In this document: one piece after another, positions 1 through 5,005 of the stretch
How the letters are laid out: every line of letters begins with the position of its first letter
How positions within the stretch are numbered: the stretch's first letter is position 1
From: Rhizobiales bacterium CCH10-E5
GTDB taxonomy: Bacteria > Pseudomonadota > Alphaproteobacteria > Rhizobiales > Beijerinckiaceae
NCBI GenBank assembly: GCA_001556125.1
Contig: LSIG01000057.1
Span: 1-5,005 of the forward strand
DNA length: 5,005 bases
Direction of reading: 5' to 3'
The notes under the pieces: model-generated
What the model was told of the DNA's origin: nothing
Databases searched by the model: none
What the model saw: only the letters and a program-made list of their open reading frames with translations
Position numbers and translations under genes: made by a program

Positions 1-67
1 ACCCCTTGGAATCACGAGTGCCCCAGTCGCTCAACCCTTTCGGGACGGGCTCTAACCCCACGATGAG

Positions 68-110
68 CGAAAATATGCATATGAGAATGAGTTGCAATAG
101 TGCATTTTCG
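68..110. promoter_or_regulatory. Imperfect dyad with Fur-box-like core
   Basis: An AT-rich island in GC-rich DNA. CGAAAATATGCA (68-79) is an imperfect inverted copy of TGCATTTTCG (101-110), with two extra bases in the left arm. The core GAGAATGAGTTGCAATAGT (83-101) matches the classical 19-bp Fur box GATAATGATAATCATTATC at 11 of 19 positions by eye. TTTTCG is repeated in tandem at 105-116. This could be an operator for a Fur/Mur/Irr-type or other regulator serving either a gene to the left of the window or the HTH gene to the right. No good -35/-10 pair was found, so the call rests on symmetry and base composition only. Confidence 0.3.
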
Positions 111-396
111 TTTTCGTTAAGCTTTTTTGCCTTGGTCGGGTGACCTCCGCTATGGCGAGTGAAAAAGTCGGCCCGTCCTAATCGATCCTAATTGGGGTCA
201 GCTTGTTGATCCCTCCGGGTTTCCCGTAGGCCGTTTCGTTGAGTCACGCCGCCATGGCTGGTTGCTCAGGAGTTGGAGCCTCCGACAAGTCCGGAGCGGT
301 TCACAACGCGGATTCGAGGCTGGCCGGGAATGCCTCCTGCAACCGCTTCCTGCCCGCTATGATAGGGAGTATTCTGAGTGACTTCAGTGTAGCGCC

Positions 397-404
397 GGAA
401 AGAG
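397..404 (+). promoter_or_regulatory. Ribosome binding site deciding the HTH gene start
   Basis: GGAAAGAG lies 5 bases before the ATG at 410. The alternative starts (TTG 239, ATG 254, ATG 359) have no comparable purine-rich site at the right distance. The ATG at 410 also begins exactly at the MTPxQxRAAR opening typical of this XRE family. Confidence 0.5.
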
Positions 405-409
405 ATGGA

Positions 410-1075
410 ATGACTCCTGGACAGGCCCGAGCAGCACGCGCATTTTTGAATCTGGATATGAAGACAGTCTGCGAGCAAGCTCCAATAGGAAAACGAACGC
501 TGACGGAATTCGAGCGGGGCTCGCGCGCGATAGCTGATACCACTTTGGCGCGCCTTAGAGGCTATTACATTGCACAGGGGATTGGCTTCAAATCGACCGA
601 CAGCGGCGACGAAATTACGTGCCGTGATAAGCCTAATGAAGCGAATTATGATGATAGCGGAAACGTAAAATTGAAGTTAGAGTACGATGACCGTTTTGGC
701 TTGAACGAAATAGCGACTGAGTTTAATAAAATAGAGGTTTATATTGATGGGTATGATTCATATATAAACTTCTCGCGTGATATTATAAATGCTGCACTAT
801 CTGTTGCCGGACTGAATCAAAAACAGTTCGCTAGCGAATTGAACTGCTCTCCAGCATTTGTTAGCGCAGTGTTACTGCAAAAAAAGTTATTATCTGTCGA
901 TTTAGCAAGAAAAATACAGGATAAGTACCGTATTAACGGCATACATAGTATGGTTGTGTCGGAAAAAAAGATCAAAAAATTGTTAGCTGACATGCGACGA
1001 ATTTCGTCAAATCTCGTAGAAGAGGTCAAACAAATGCAGCAAGTTAATTCTATAGCTAAAGGAATTAACCTTTAA
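410..1075 (+). CDS. Double helix-turn-helix (XRE-like) DNA-binding protein
   Basis: Predicted cytoplasmic DNA-binding protein of 221 residues; target unknown. Residues 1-60 (MTPGQARAAR ... RTLTEFERGSR ... LARLRGYYIAQGIGF) follow the short XRE HTH domain very common in rhizobia, where it is normally followed by little else. A polar acidic linker (about 61-115) leads to a second HTH-like region at about 122-178 (AGLNQKQFASELNCSPAFVSAVL, then SVDLARKIQDKY), which resembles a Cro/C1-type fold. Residues 184-212 are Lys/Glu rich and probably helical or coiled, perhaps for dimerisation. The frame is open upstream to 239, but the ribosome binding site and the domain start favour 410. From about 600 onward the gene is AT-rich with codons such as ATA, TTA and AAA, unlike the neighbouring porin, which suggests transfer or fusion of a foreign C-terminal part. 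It stands alone. It could be a phage- or mobile-element-derived repressor. The HTH assignment is fairly sure; the role is not. Confidence 0.75.
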   Translation: MTPGQARAARAFLNLDMKTVCEQAPIGKRTLTEFERGSRAIADTTLARLRGYYIAQGIGFKSTDSGDEITCRDKPNEANYDDSGNVKLKLEYDDRFGLNEIATEFNKIEVYIDGYDSYINFSRDIINAALSVAGLNQKQFASELNCSPAFVSAVLLQKKLLSVDLARKIQDKYRINGIHSMVVSEKKIKKLLADMRRISSNLVEEVKQMQQVNSIAKGINL

Positions 1076-1171
1076 TATTTGGAGTGCTTTTCAAGCTGCG
1101 ATCTTTAATTGGCGCGTATTGAAGGCGTCCATTTCCTATATGTTGCCTGATAGCCACATTGGCGGCTAATC

Positions 1172-1204
1172 CCGCCGAAGCGCCGCCTTTTAGGCTTCCG
1201 GCGG
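1172..1204. terminator. GC-rich hairpin between the HTH gene and the porin
   Basis: CCGCCGAAGC (1172-1181) pairs with GCTTCCGGCGG (1194-1204) with one bulged base; the inner CGCCGCC can alternatively pair with GGCGGCG. It lies about 100 bases after the HTH gene. No T tract follows on either strand, so it may be a weak or Rho-assisted terminator or just a stable intergenic hairpin. Confidence 0.25.
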
Positions 1205-1401
1205 CGTGATTGAGGTTGATCGGCAACCCCGCATTCGTATGGTGTTTCTGCGTCGGGCAATTCCCGGTCGCTGTTTTTCGTCTTCGCCTCTGAATGGTTC
1301 AGGGACGGGCGAAAAGCCGGGAATAGGCGAGTTCTTCGGTTTGGTCTCCTGGGGCTGCCGAAACGGAACGGACCGAAGCCCGAGGGTCTCGAAACTCATT
1401 T

Positions 1402-1406
1402 GGAGG
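1402..1406 (+). promoter_or_regulatory. Porin ribosome binding site
   Basis: GGAGG sits 6 bases before the ATG at 1413. It fixes that start over the in-frame GTG at 1206. Confidence 0.85.
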
Positions 1407-1412
1407 TTACCA

Positions 1413-2768
1413 ATGAAGCTCGTTAAGAGCCTCCTCCTCGGTTCTGCCGCCGGTATCGCCGCGGTCGCCGGGGCTCAGGCCGCCGATCTTCCTTCGCGGA
1501 AGGCCGCTCCGGTCGAATACGTTCGCGTCTGCTCCGCCTATGGCGCAGGCTTCTTCTACATCCCCGGCACCGAAACCTGCCTGCGCTTGGCTGGCCGTGT
1601 TCGCGCCGAAGCGCGGTATCTTGAGGGTTTCAACCGACAGCAGGACGTTTCCGGCTTTCGCGCACGCGGAACGTTGAACATCGACGCTCGCACCGCGACC
1701 GCCTATGGCACGCTGAGAACTTTTATTCGTTACGAGATGACCCGAAATGGCGGCAACTATGCCGGACTTGTGACCAATCAGACTATCTTGACTCCGATTG
1801 CGACCCAGGCTTTCACCCAGACCATCGATCTGAACAAAGCGTTCATTCAGTTCGGTCCGATCACGGCCGGTCGTGCGACGTCGTTCTTCGACTTCTACGC
1901 CAACGCTCTGAACTGGAGCGGGTCATCGGGCTCGGACAGCTATCTTTTCGATCCAGTTCTCTTCGCCTACACGGCGACATTCGGCAGCGGCTTCAGCGCG
2001 ACGATCAGCGCGGAAGAGCCGACGTCGCGTCGTATTGCCGGCACGGGCGTGTTTCCCGCCGGTACGACTGCCTACAACTATGGCGGTTCGCGCTTGCCCA
2101 ATATCGTCGGCAACCTGAACCTAACGCAGGGCTGGGGCTCGGCTCAGCTTTCCGCTGCGCTGCAGGAGCTCAATAAGCCGGTCGGCGGAGCTCTCAACCA
2201 GGATACGGTATACGGATACGCCATTCAGGGCGGGCTGATGCTGAACCTGCCTGCTTTTGCGGCTGGCGACGTTCTTTGGCTGCAGGCGACATATGCCGAA
2301 GGCGCGATTGCCTATCTTGGCTTTCTCAATGCTTCCTCGACTCGTCAGCTTGGCGGTCTTGGTTCGCTTCAGACTGATGCGGCGGTCGATGCCTTTGGAA
2401 ACGTCAAGAAGACGAAAGGTTATTCGCTGACGGCCGCCTTCCGGCATTACTGGACTCCTCAGGTTCGCCAAGCCGTCTTCGCCAACTATACGAAGCTTGA
2501 CTATGATTCGACTGTTCAATCGCCGATTGTTGCGGGTGCCCGCGGCAACCTGACGGGCTACACGGCTGATACGTCGCTCATCCAGGTGGGTTCGAATGTG
2601 ATTTGGTCGCCAGTAAAGGATCTTGATCTTGGCGTAGAAGTGCTCTACCGTCGTCTTGATCCGGCAGGCAAAGTCGTCGATTTCAACCGCAGTGTTAATG
2701 GTTTAACGTTTATCAAAAGCAATCAAGACGTCTTTGAAGGCCGACTTCGGATTCAGCGCGACTTCTGA
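1413..2768 (+). CDS. Alphaproteobacterial outer-membrane porin (Porin_2 family)
   Basis: A beta-barrel porin for passive diffusion of small hydrophilic solutes across the outer membrane, normally a trimer in this family. The 451-residue product begins with a Sec signal peptide: basic MKLVK, a hydrophobic Ala/Gly-rich core and a cleavage site after AQA at about residue 23, giving mature ADLPSRK. The mature N-terminus has the family hallmark VCSAYGAGFFYIPGTETC with Cys40 and Cys56, probably a disulphide, followed by LRLAGRVRAE, the first strand. The rest alternates Gly/aromatic-rich amphipathic strands with polar loops. The C-terminus ends in Phe (RLRIQRDF), the usual signal for recognition by the barrel assembly machinery. 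Length is at the short end of the usual range for rhizobial porins. The gene is intact, monocistronic, preceded by a good ribosome binding site and followed by a strong terminator. The family is certain; pore specificity and the exact paralogue cannot be told from the sequence. Confidence 0.95.
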   Translation: MKLVKSLLLGSAAGIAAVAGAQAADLPSRKAAPVEYVRVCSAYGAGFFYIPGTETCLRLAGRVRAEARYLEGFNRQQDVSGFRARGTLNIDARTATAYGTLRTFIRYEMTRNGGNYAGLVTNQTILTPIATQAFTQTIDLNKAFIQFGPITAGRATSFFDFYANALNWSGSSGSDSYLFDPVLFAYTATFGSGFSATISAEEPTSRRIAGTGVFPAGTTAYNYGGSRLPNIVGNLNLTQGWGSAQLSAALQELNKPVGGALNQDTVYGYAIQGGLMLNLPAFAAGDVLWLQATYAEGAIAYLGFLNASSTRQLGGLGSLQTDAAVDAFGNVKKTKGYSLTAAFRHYWTPQVRQAVFANYTKLDYDSTVQSPIVAGARGNLTGYTADTSLIQVGSNVIWSPVKDLDLGVEVLYRRLDPAGKVVDFNRSVNGLTFIKSNQDVFEGRLRIQRDF

Positions 2769-2779
2769 TTGGTTTCGCT

Positions 2780-2794
2780 CCGTAGAACCTACGG
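2780..2794. repeat. Small inverted repeat after the porin stop
   Basis: CCGTAG and CTACGG form a perfect 6-bp stem around an AAC loop just after the porin stop and before the main terminator. It may protect the mRNA 3' end or be incidental. Confidence 0.4.
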
Positions 2795-2806
2795 TGATTG
2801 CACAGG

Positions 2807-2831
2807 AACCCCGGGGAGACCCGGGGTTTTT
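2807..2831 (+). terminator. Rho-independent terminator of the porin gene
   Basis: AACCCCGGG (2807-2815), a GAGA loop and CCCGGGGTT (2820-2828) form a perfect 9-bp, very GC-rich stem, running into TTTTT (2827-2831) and further T-rich sequence. It lies 38 bases after the porin stop and insulates the insertion-sequence remnants downstream from porin transcription. Confidence 0.9.
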
Positions 2832-3187
2832 GTTGTTTTGGTCGCAAACGGGAGAAGTGGAAAACTGGCTAGATGCGTGAGCGGGTGATCGCCTCGGCTG
2901 AGGCAGGGCTGCCGGCCCGTCATGCCGCCGAGCGGTTTGGCGTCGGGATCGTAACGGCGATCGTCTGGTTTCGCCGGACGCGCGAAACCGAAGAGCGCAA
3001 GGCGCGCTGACAGGGTCAGCCGCGGGGGTCCAACCTCGATCCGCAGGGGGCCTATCTGCAAGGGCTGATCGACGCCGACTGCGACATCACGCTGGCCGAG
3101 ATGCAGGCCAGGCTGCTGGCTGAGCATGGCCTGAAGGCGGCGATCGGCACGCTCTGGAAGTTTTTCGACCGGCGTGGCCTGACAGTC

Positions 3188-3194
3188 AAAAAAA
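3188..3194 (+). other. A7 frameshift site in the IS630 gene
   Basis: Seven A followed by G, at the exact point where the IS630 reading shifts from GTC AAA AAA AGA to the -1 frame giving AAG ACC (KKTAH). Some IS630-family elements use an A-rich slippery site for programmed frameshifting or transcriptional slippage between two overlapping frames. This may be that site or a one-base deletion from A8. Confidence 0.5.
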
Positions 3195-3337
3195 GACCGC
3201 GCACGCGGCCGAGCAGGACCGCTCAGGCGTCGCGGAGCGGCGCGAAGCCTGGTTCGAGAGCCAGCCCGAGCTCGACCCGGAGCGCCTGATCTTCATCGAC
3301 GAGACCGGCCTCTCGACCAAGATGGCCCGCCTGCGCG

Positions 3338-3354
3338 GCGTACGCATCCGGCGT
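3338..3354 (+). repeat. 17-bp direct repeat, copy 1 (inside the IS630 remnant)
   Basis: GCGTACGCATCCGGCGT, identical to 4171-4187 and containing the 8-bp palindrome GCGTACGC. Here it lies inside the IS630 gene and encodes VRIRR between LRG and ERCRAG, where I would expect something closer to RAPRG. The flanks of the two copies do not match. Confidence 0.8.
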
Positions 3355-3438
3355 GAACGCTGCCGGGCCGGCGTGCCGCACGGCCATGTGTGGACGCCAC
3401 CTCGGGCGCAAGCAAAATCTTGGGATAGTCGCTTCGCG

Positions 3439-4168
3439 GTATGCGCTGTTCTCAGGCCACGGCCTTGAGCGGTGCCGGCGCATAGGACCAAGGCAGGAGC
3501 TCGTCGAGTTGGCTCTGCGGATGTCCGGCGACAATGCGGGCGATGATGTCGACGAGATAGGCTTGCGGGTCGACACCGTTGAGCTTGGCGGTTTCGACGA
3601 GCGAGGCGATGACGGCCCAGTGCTCGGCGCCGCCGTCGCTACCCGCGAACAGTGCATTCTTGCGATTCAAAGCGATCGGCCTGATGGCGCGCTCGACGAT
3701 GTTGGAGTCGATCTCGACGCGGCCGTCGTCGAGGAAGCGGCTGAGCCCCGCCCACCGCGGAAGGGCATAGCGGATGGCCTCGGCGAGCTTGCTCTTCTGG
3801 CTGACGAGGGCGAGCTTCGCCTTCAACCATGGCTCGAGCGCATCGACAATCGTGCGGCTTCTCGCTTGGCGGATGTCACGGCGCTCCTCGGCGGATCGGC
3901 CACAGATCTCGCCCTCGATGCGATAGAGTTCGGCGATCCGCGCGAGCACTTCCGTCGCGATCGGCGCGGGACCGGCCTGCGCGAGATCGTAGAACCTGCG
4001 TCGGACATGGCTCCAGCAGAACGCCAGGCTGACGGCATTGCGGTCGGCCAAGACCTTGTAGCCCGCGAAGCCATCGACCTGCAGCGTGCCGACGAAGCCT
4101 TGAAGGTGCCGGACCGCCTGCTCGGCCTTGCGATCGGGCGCGTAGAGGTAGGCCACCCCCGGCGGATC
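3439..4168 (-). mobile_element. IS66-family element, 3' end fragment (inverted)
   Basis: This segment holds the last part of an IS66 element reading leftward: the tnpC 3' part followed by a short tail. IS66 ends usually begin GTAAGCG; the inward-reading GTATGCGC at 3439-3446, 13 bases outside the tnpC stop, is the best candidate for the terminal inverted repeat. The other limit, about 4168, is where TnpC similarity stops abruptly. No 8-bp target duplication can be assigned because the partner end is missing. About 50 bases (3388-3438) between the IS630 remnant and this end are unassigned. Confidence 0.55.
3452..4168 (-). pseudogene. tnpC: IS66 transposase TnpC, C-terminal fragment
   Basis: The 3' 238 codons of IS66 TnpC, the DDE transposase of a three-gene IS66 element, which is usually 500 residues or more. 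Similarity starts sharply at DPPGVAYLYAPDRKAE. The second catalytic Asp (LQVDG, codon 4073-4075) and the Glu (SNIVERAIRP, codon 3692-3694) are present, as are FCWSHVRRRFYDL, NRKNALFAGSDGG and the C-terminal tail LDELLPWSY. The N-terminal leucine-zipper and zinc-binding region and the first catalytic Asp are absent, so the fragment cannot be active. The minus-strand frame happens to stay open to 4834 across the junction and antisense to tnpA. That extension is not TnpC and would make a misleading 460-residue prediction. The fragment is inverted relative to the tnpA/tnpB beside it, whereas the three genes normally lie in one direction. Confidence 0.9.
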
Positions 4169-4170
4169 GT

Positions 4171-4187
4171 GCGTACGCATCCGGCGT
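4171..4187 (+). repeat. 17-bp direct repeat, copy 2 (at the IS66 junction)
   Basis: Exact second copy of 3338-3354. It fills the gap between the point where TnpC similarity ends (about 4168) and the presumed left end of the tnpA-bearing IS66 (GTAGGC from 4186). An exact 17-base match is very unlikely by chance in 5 kb, so it marks a rearrangement or insertion flank. Confidence 0.8.
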
Positions 4188-4954
4188 AGGCCGCCTTGCG
4201 CGGTCTGATGCAAATCGTTGAGTACTGTGAGTATGAACAGCCATACTGACAGTGTCTTGAATCGCCTCGACGTGGTCGATACGGGGCGTCGTCGCCGCTG
4301 GAGCGACGGCGAGAAGGAGCGGATCGTGCTGGAGAGCATGGTCGGTCCGCGCCAGATCTCCGCGACGGCGCGGCGGCACGGGATCGCGCGCTCGCAATTG
4401 CTGGCTTGGCGGCGTGCGATGCTTGTCGAGCCGAGAGCTGCGCCTTCAGGCTTCATTCCGATGCTGGTGACGCCCGAGACTGACCAGCGCGAAGACGCGC
4501 GGATGATGGGCGCTGGTGCGCCGCCGGCCTTGTCGGTCGCCGCGCCGACGCCGGGGCGGATCGAGATCGTCCTGCGGTCGGGTCGGAAGATGATCGTCGA
4601 GGGCGCCGCCGATATGGACGCCGTCTTGAAGCTTGCGCGGGGCCTTGAGGCTTTTCGATGATCCCGGTTCCTGTCAGCGTGAAGGTCTGGCTGGCGACCG
4701 GCCAAACCGACATGAGGAAGGGGTTCGCCTCGCTGGCGCTGGTGGCGCAGGAGGTCTTGAAGCGCGATCCGCTCGGTGGCCACATCTTCTGCTTCCGCGG
4801 GCGTCGCGGTGATCTTTTGAAGGTGATCTGGCACGACGGGCAGGCGGCGAGCCTCTATGTGCGCCGACTGGAGAAGGGCCGCTTTCTGTGGCCGTCGCCG
4901 GCCGATGGCGTCGTCGCGATCACGCCGGCGCAGATGGGCTATCTCCTGTCCGGG
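4186..4954 (+). mobile_element. IS66-family element, 5' part (tnpA and most of tnpB)
   Basis: Left part of an IS66 element in the normal tnpA-tnpB order. The left end is placed at GTAGGCCGCC (4186 onward) because IS66 ends start with GTA and lie a few dozen bases before tnpA. Compared with GTATGCGC at 3439 this is only a loose match, so the boundary is tentative. The right limit, about 4954, is where TnpB similarity ends and foreign sequence begins. It may be the same copy as the inverted tnpC fragment, split by inversion, or a second copy. Confidence 0.6.
4233..4661 (+). CDS. tnpA: IS66 accessory protein TnpA
   Basis: Small accessory protein of IS66 elements, required with TnpB and TnpC for movement; its exact biochemical role is not settled. 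The 142-residue product from ATG 4233 has the family opening [22 protein letters not shown], then an IS3-type HTH region ([25 protein letters not shown], about residues 39-63), a variable Pro/Ala-rich linker (about 65-110) and the conserved C-terminal block [16 protein letters not shown] with a closing helix. The frame extends 5 codons upstream to a TTG at 4218; ATG 4233 is preferred because the ATG is the stronger codon, although neither has a clear ribosome binding site. The gene appears full length and intact and overlaps tnpB by ATGA, implying translational coupling. With tnpB broken and no complete tnpC in view, it is probably non-functional here. Confidence 0.85.
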   Translation: MNSHTDSVLNRLDVVDTGRRRRWSDGEKERIVLESMVGPRQISATARRHGIARSQLLAWRRAMLVEPRAAPSGFIPMLVTPETDQREDARMMGAGAPPALSVAAPTPGRIEIVLRSGRKMIVEGAADMDAVLKLARGLEAFR

Positions 4955-5005
4955 GACTGTCAGGATTTCCGTGTGCGGGCGGCCATAATGGACCCGATGG
5001 AGGTT
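4658..5005 (+). pseudogene. tnpB: IS66 accessory protein TnpB, C-terminus disrupted
   Basis: Second accessory protein of IS66 elements, usually about 115 residues. The start ATG at 4658 shares ATGA with the tnpA stop. Family motifs are clear: [52 protein letters not shown] and [12 protein letters not shown]. After Gly99 (codon 4952-4954) the expected IDWR...W tail is replaced by [14 protein letters not shown], which has no family resemblance. The frame is still open at the window edge. The change at one point fits insertion of another element rather than gradual decay. A natural C-terminal variant is possible but less likely, because the lost tail is among the conserved parts. Confidence 0.8.
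4952..5005 (+). mobile_element. Left end of an unidentified inserted element
   Basis: Sequence from about GGGGACTGTCAGGATTTCC onward is foreign to tnpB and begins with GGGGACTG, a plausible terminal repeat start. GGAGG at 4999-5003, two bases from the edge, looks like a ribosome binding site, so a gene, possibly a transposase, may start just beyond the window. The general look reminds me of rhizobial IS256-family ends, but this is memory of a pattern and not verified. The right end lies outside the window. Confidence 0.35.

Larger units (their letters stand above)
1..409. other. Non-coding region upstream of the double-HTH gene
   Basis: No convincing gene is seen in this stretch. A 26-codon frame (63-143, +) and a 22-codon frame on the minus strand start near the AT-rich patch, but neither has a ribosome binding site or a recognisable motif. 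The HTH frame is open back to a TTG at 239, with ATG codons at 254 and 359, yet that stretch resembles no domain and the best ribosome binding site lies before the ATG at 410. The only structured element noticed is the dyad at 68-110. The first 60 bases could be the edge of a neighbouring unit to the left, but I cannot identify it. Confidence 0.6.
1076..1412 (+). other. Intergenic region and leader of the porin gene
   Basis: No gene is seen. The porin frame is open upstream to a GTG at 1206 (69 extra codons), but the signal peptide and the ribosome binding site place the true start at 1413, so this extension is a shadow. The stretch contains a hairpin at 1172-1204, an exact CTATAT (1136-1141) resembling an alphaproteobacterial -10 but without a well-spaced -35, a weak TTGATC-16-TATGGT pair (1216-1243), and a possible leader stem CTTCGGT (1334-1340) with ACCGAAG (1372-1378). 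Any of these could belong to a long porin 5' leader, but the transcription start cannot be fixed by eye. Confidence 0.55.
2873..3387 (+). pseudogene. IS630-family transposase gene, 5' half, decayed
   Basis: Remnant of a DDE transposase that would cut and rejoin the ends of its own element. Three conceptual pieces are collinear with the family. Residues from MRERVIASAEAGLPARHAAERFG form the N-terminal HTH and run to a TGA at 3008-3010 (probably a CGA Arg to TGA change). The same frame continues through LDPQGAYLQGLIDADCDITLAEMQ ... TLWKFFDRRGLTVKK to the A7 run at 3188-3194. The next frame back then continues KTAHAAEQDRS ... AWFESQPELDPERLIFIDET and ends in the conserved PHGH at 3387. The first catalytic Asp (FIDET) is at 3298-3300; the second Asp and the acidic third residue are missing. 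The usual N-terminal residues before LRERV are also lost, because a TAG directly precedes the ATG. The gene is therefore truncated at both ends and inactive. Family assignment is sure; exact boundaries are not. Confidence 0.85.

Noticed and set aside
63..143. 26-codon plus-strand frame MSENMHMRMSCN... with a hydrophobic C-terminus
   Set aside because: No ribosome binding site, overlaps the regulatory-looking dyad and has no recognisable motif; its Met-rich start follows from the ATG-rich AT patch.
43..178. GGACGGGC (43-50) and GCCCGTCC (171-178) as a possible inverted repeat pair of a small element
   Set aside because: Only 8 bp, and the adjoining ACCCCA and TGGGGT pieces lie in the wrong order for a continuous inverted repeat; no target duplication or gene between them.
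239..409. N-terminal extension of the HTH protein from TTG 239 or ATG 254/359
   Set aside because: No domain resemblance and no good ribosome binding site; the XRE domain begins at the ATG at 410, which has one.
1206..1412. 69-codon upstream extension of the porin from GTG 1206
   Set aside because: It would bury the signal peptide; GGAGG and the classical signal sequence fix the start at 1413.
2121..2519. 132-codon minus-strand frame within the porin gene
   Set aside because: Antisense shadow of the porin coding sequence with no independent features.
3338..3354. Reading the 17-bp repeat pair as an attachment site or CRISPR-like repeat
   Set aside because: Only two copies 833 bp apart, lying inside and next to transposase fragments, with no integrase or spacer pattern; IS rearrangement explains it better.
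3353..4189. 278-codon plus-strand frame opposite tnpC
   Set aside because: Antisense shadow of the tnpC fragment; the minus strand carries all the family motifs.

Overview
The window looks like accessory chromosomal DNA of a GC-rich alphaproteobacterium of the Hyphomicrobiales (Bosea / Methylobacterium / Bradyrhizobium-like). The evidence is a Porin_2-type outer-membrane porin with the rhizobial Cys-loop near its N-terminus, an XRE domain of the type common in rhizobia (MTPxQxRAAR...FERG), and alphaproteobacterial-style IS630 and IS66 transposases. The genus is an inference and cannot be fixed from the sequence alone.

Layout. Positions 1-409 hold no convincing gene. They contain an AT-rich dyad around 68-110 with a Fur-box-like core. 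Positions 410-1075 (+) encode a 221-residue regulator-like protein with two helix-turn-helix regions, a rhizobial XRE domain at the N-terminus and a second XRE-like fold near the C-terminus. Its second half is visibly AT-rich compared with everything around it, which suggests horizontal origin. Positions 1076-1412 are a non-coding leader before the porin gene at 1413-2768 (+), which has a clear signal peptide, a good ribosome binding site and a strong intrinsic terminator at 2807-2831.

From about 2870 to the right edge the DNA is nested and broken insertion sequences. First comes the 5' half of an IS630-type transposase gene (about 2873-3387), decayed by a TGA stop and a frameshift at an A7 run and cut off after the first catalytic Asp region. 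Next is the 3' end of an IS66 tnpC on the minus strand (3452-4168), without the N-terminal half and the first catalytic Asp. It abuts the 5' end of an IS66 element in the opposite orientation, with tnpA intact (4233-4661) and tnpB overlapping it by ATGA (from 4658). tnpB loses family similarity after about 4954, where another element appears to begin. A 17-bp exact direct repeat (3338-3354 and 4171-4187) links the IS630 remnant to the IS66 inversion junction and is the best clue to how the rearrangement arose.

The regulator and the porin are separate transcription units. None of the transposase pieces looks able to move its own element. I see no clear new multi-gene system. The items most worth a second look are the AT-rich double-HTH protein, the Fur-like dyad, the 17-bp repeat at the rearranged junction and the unidentified element entering tnpB.
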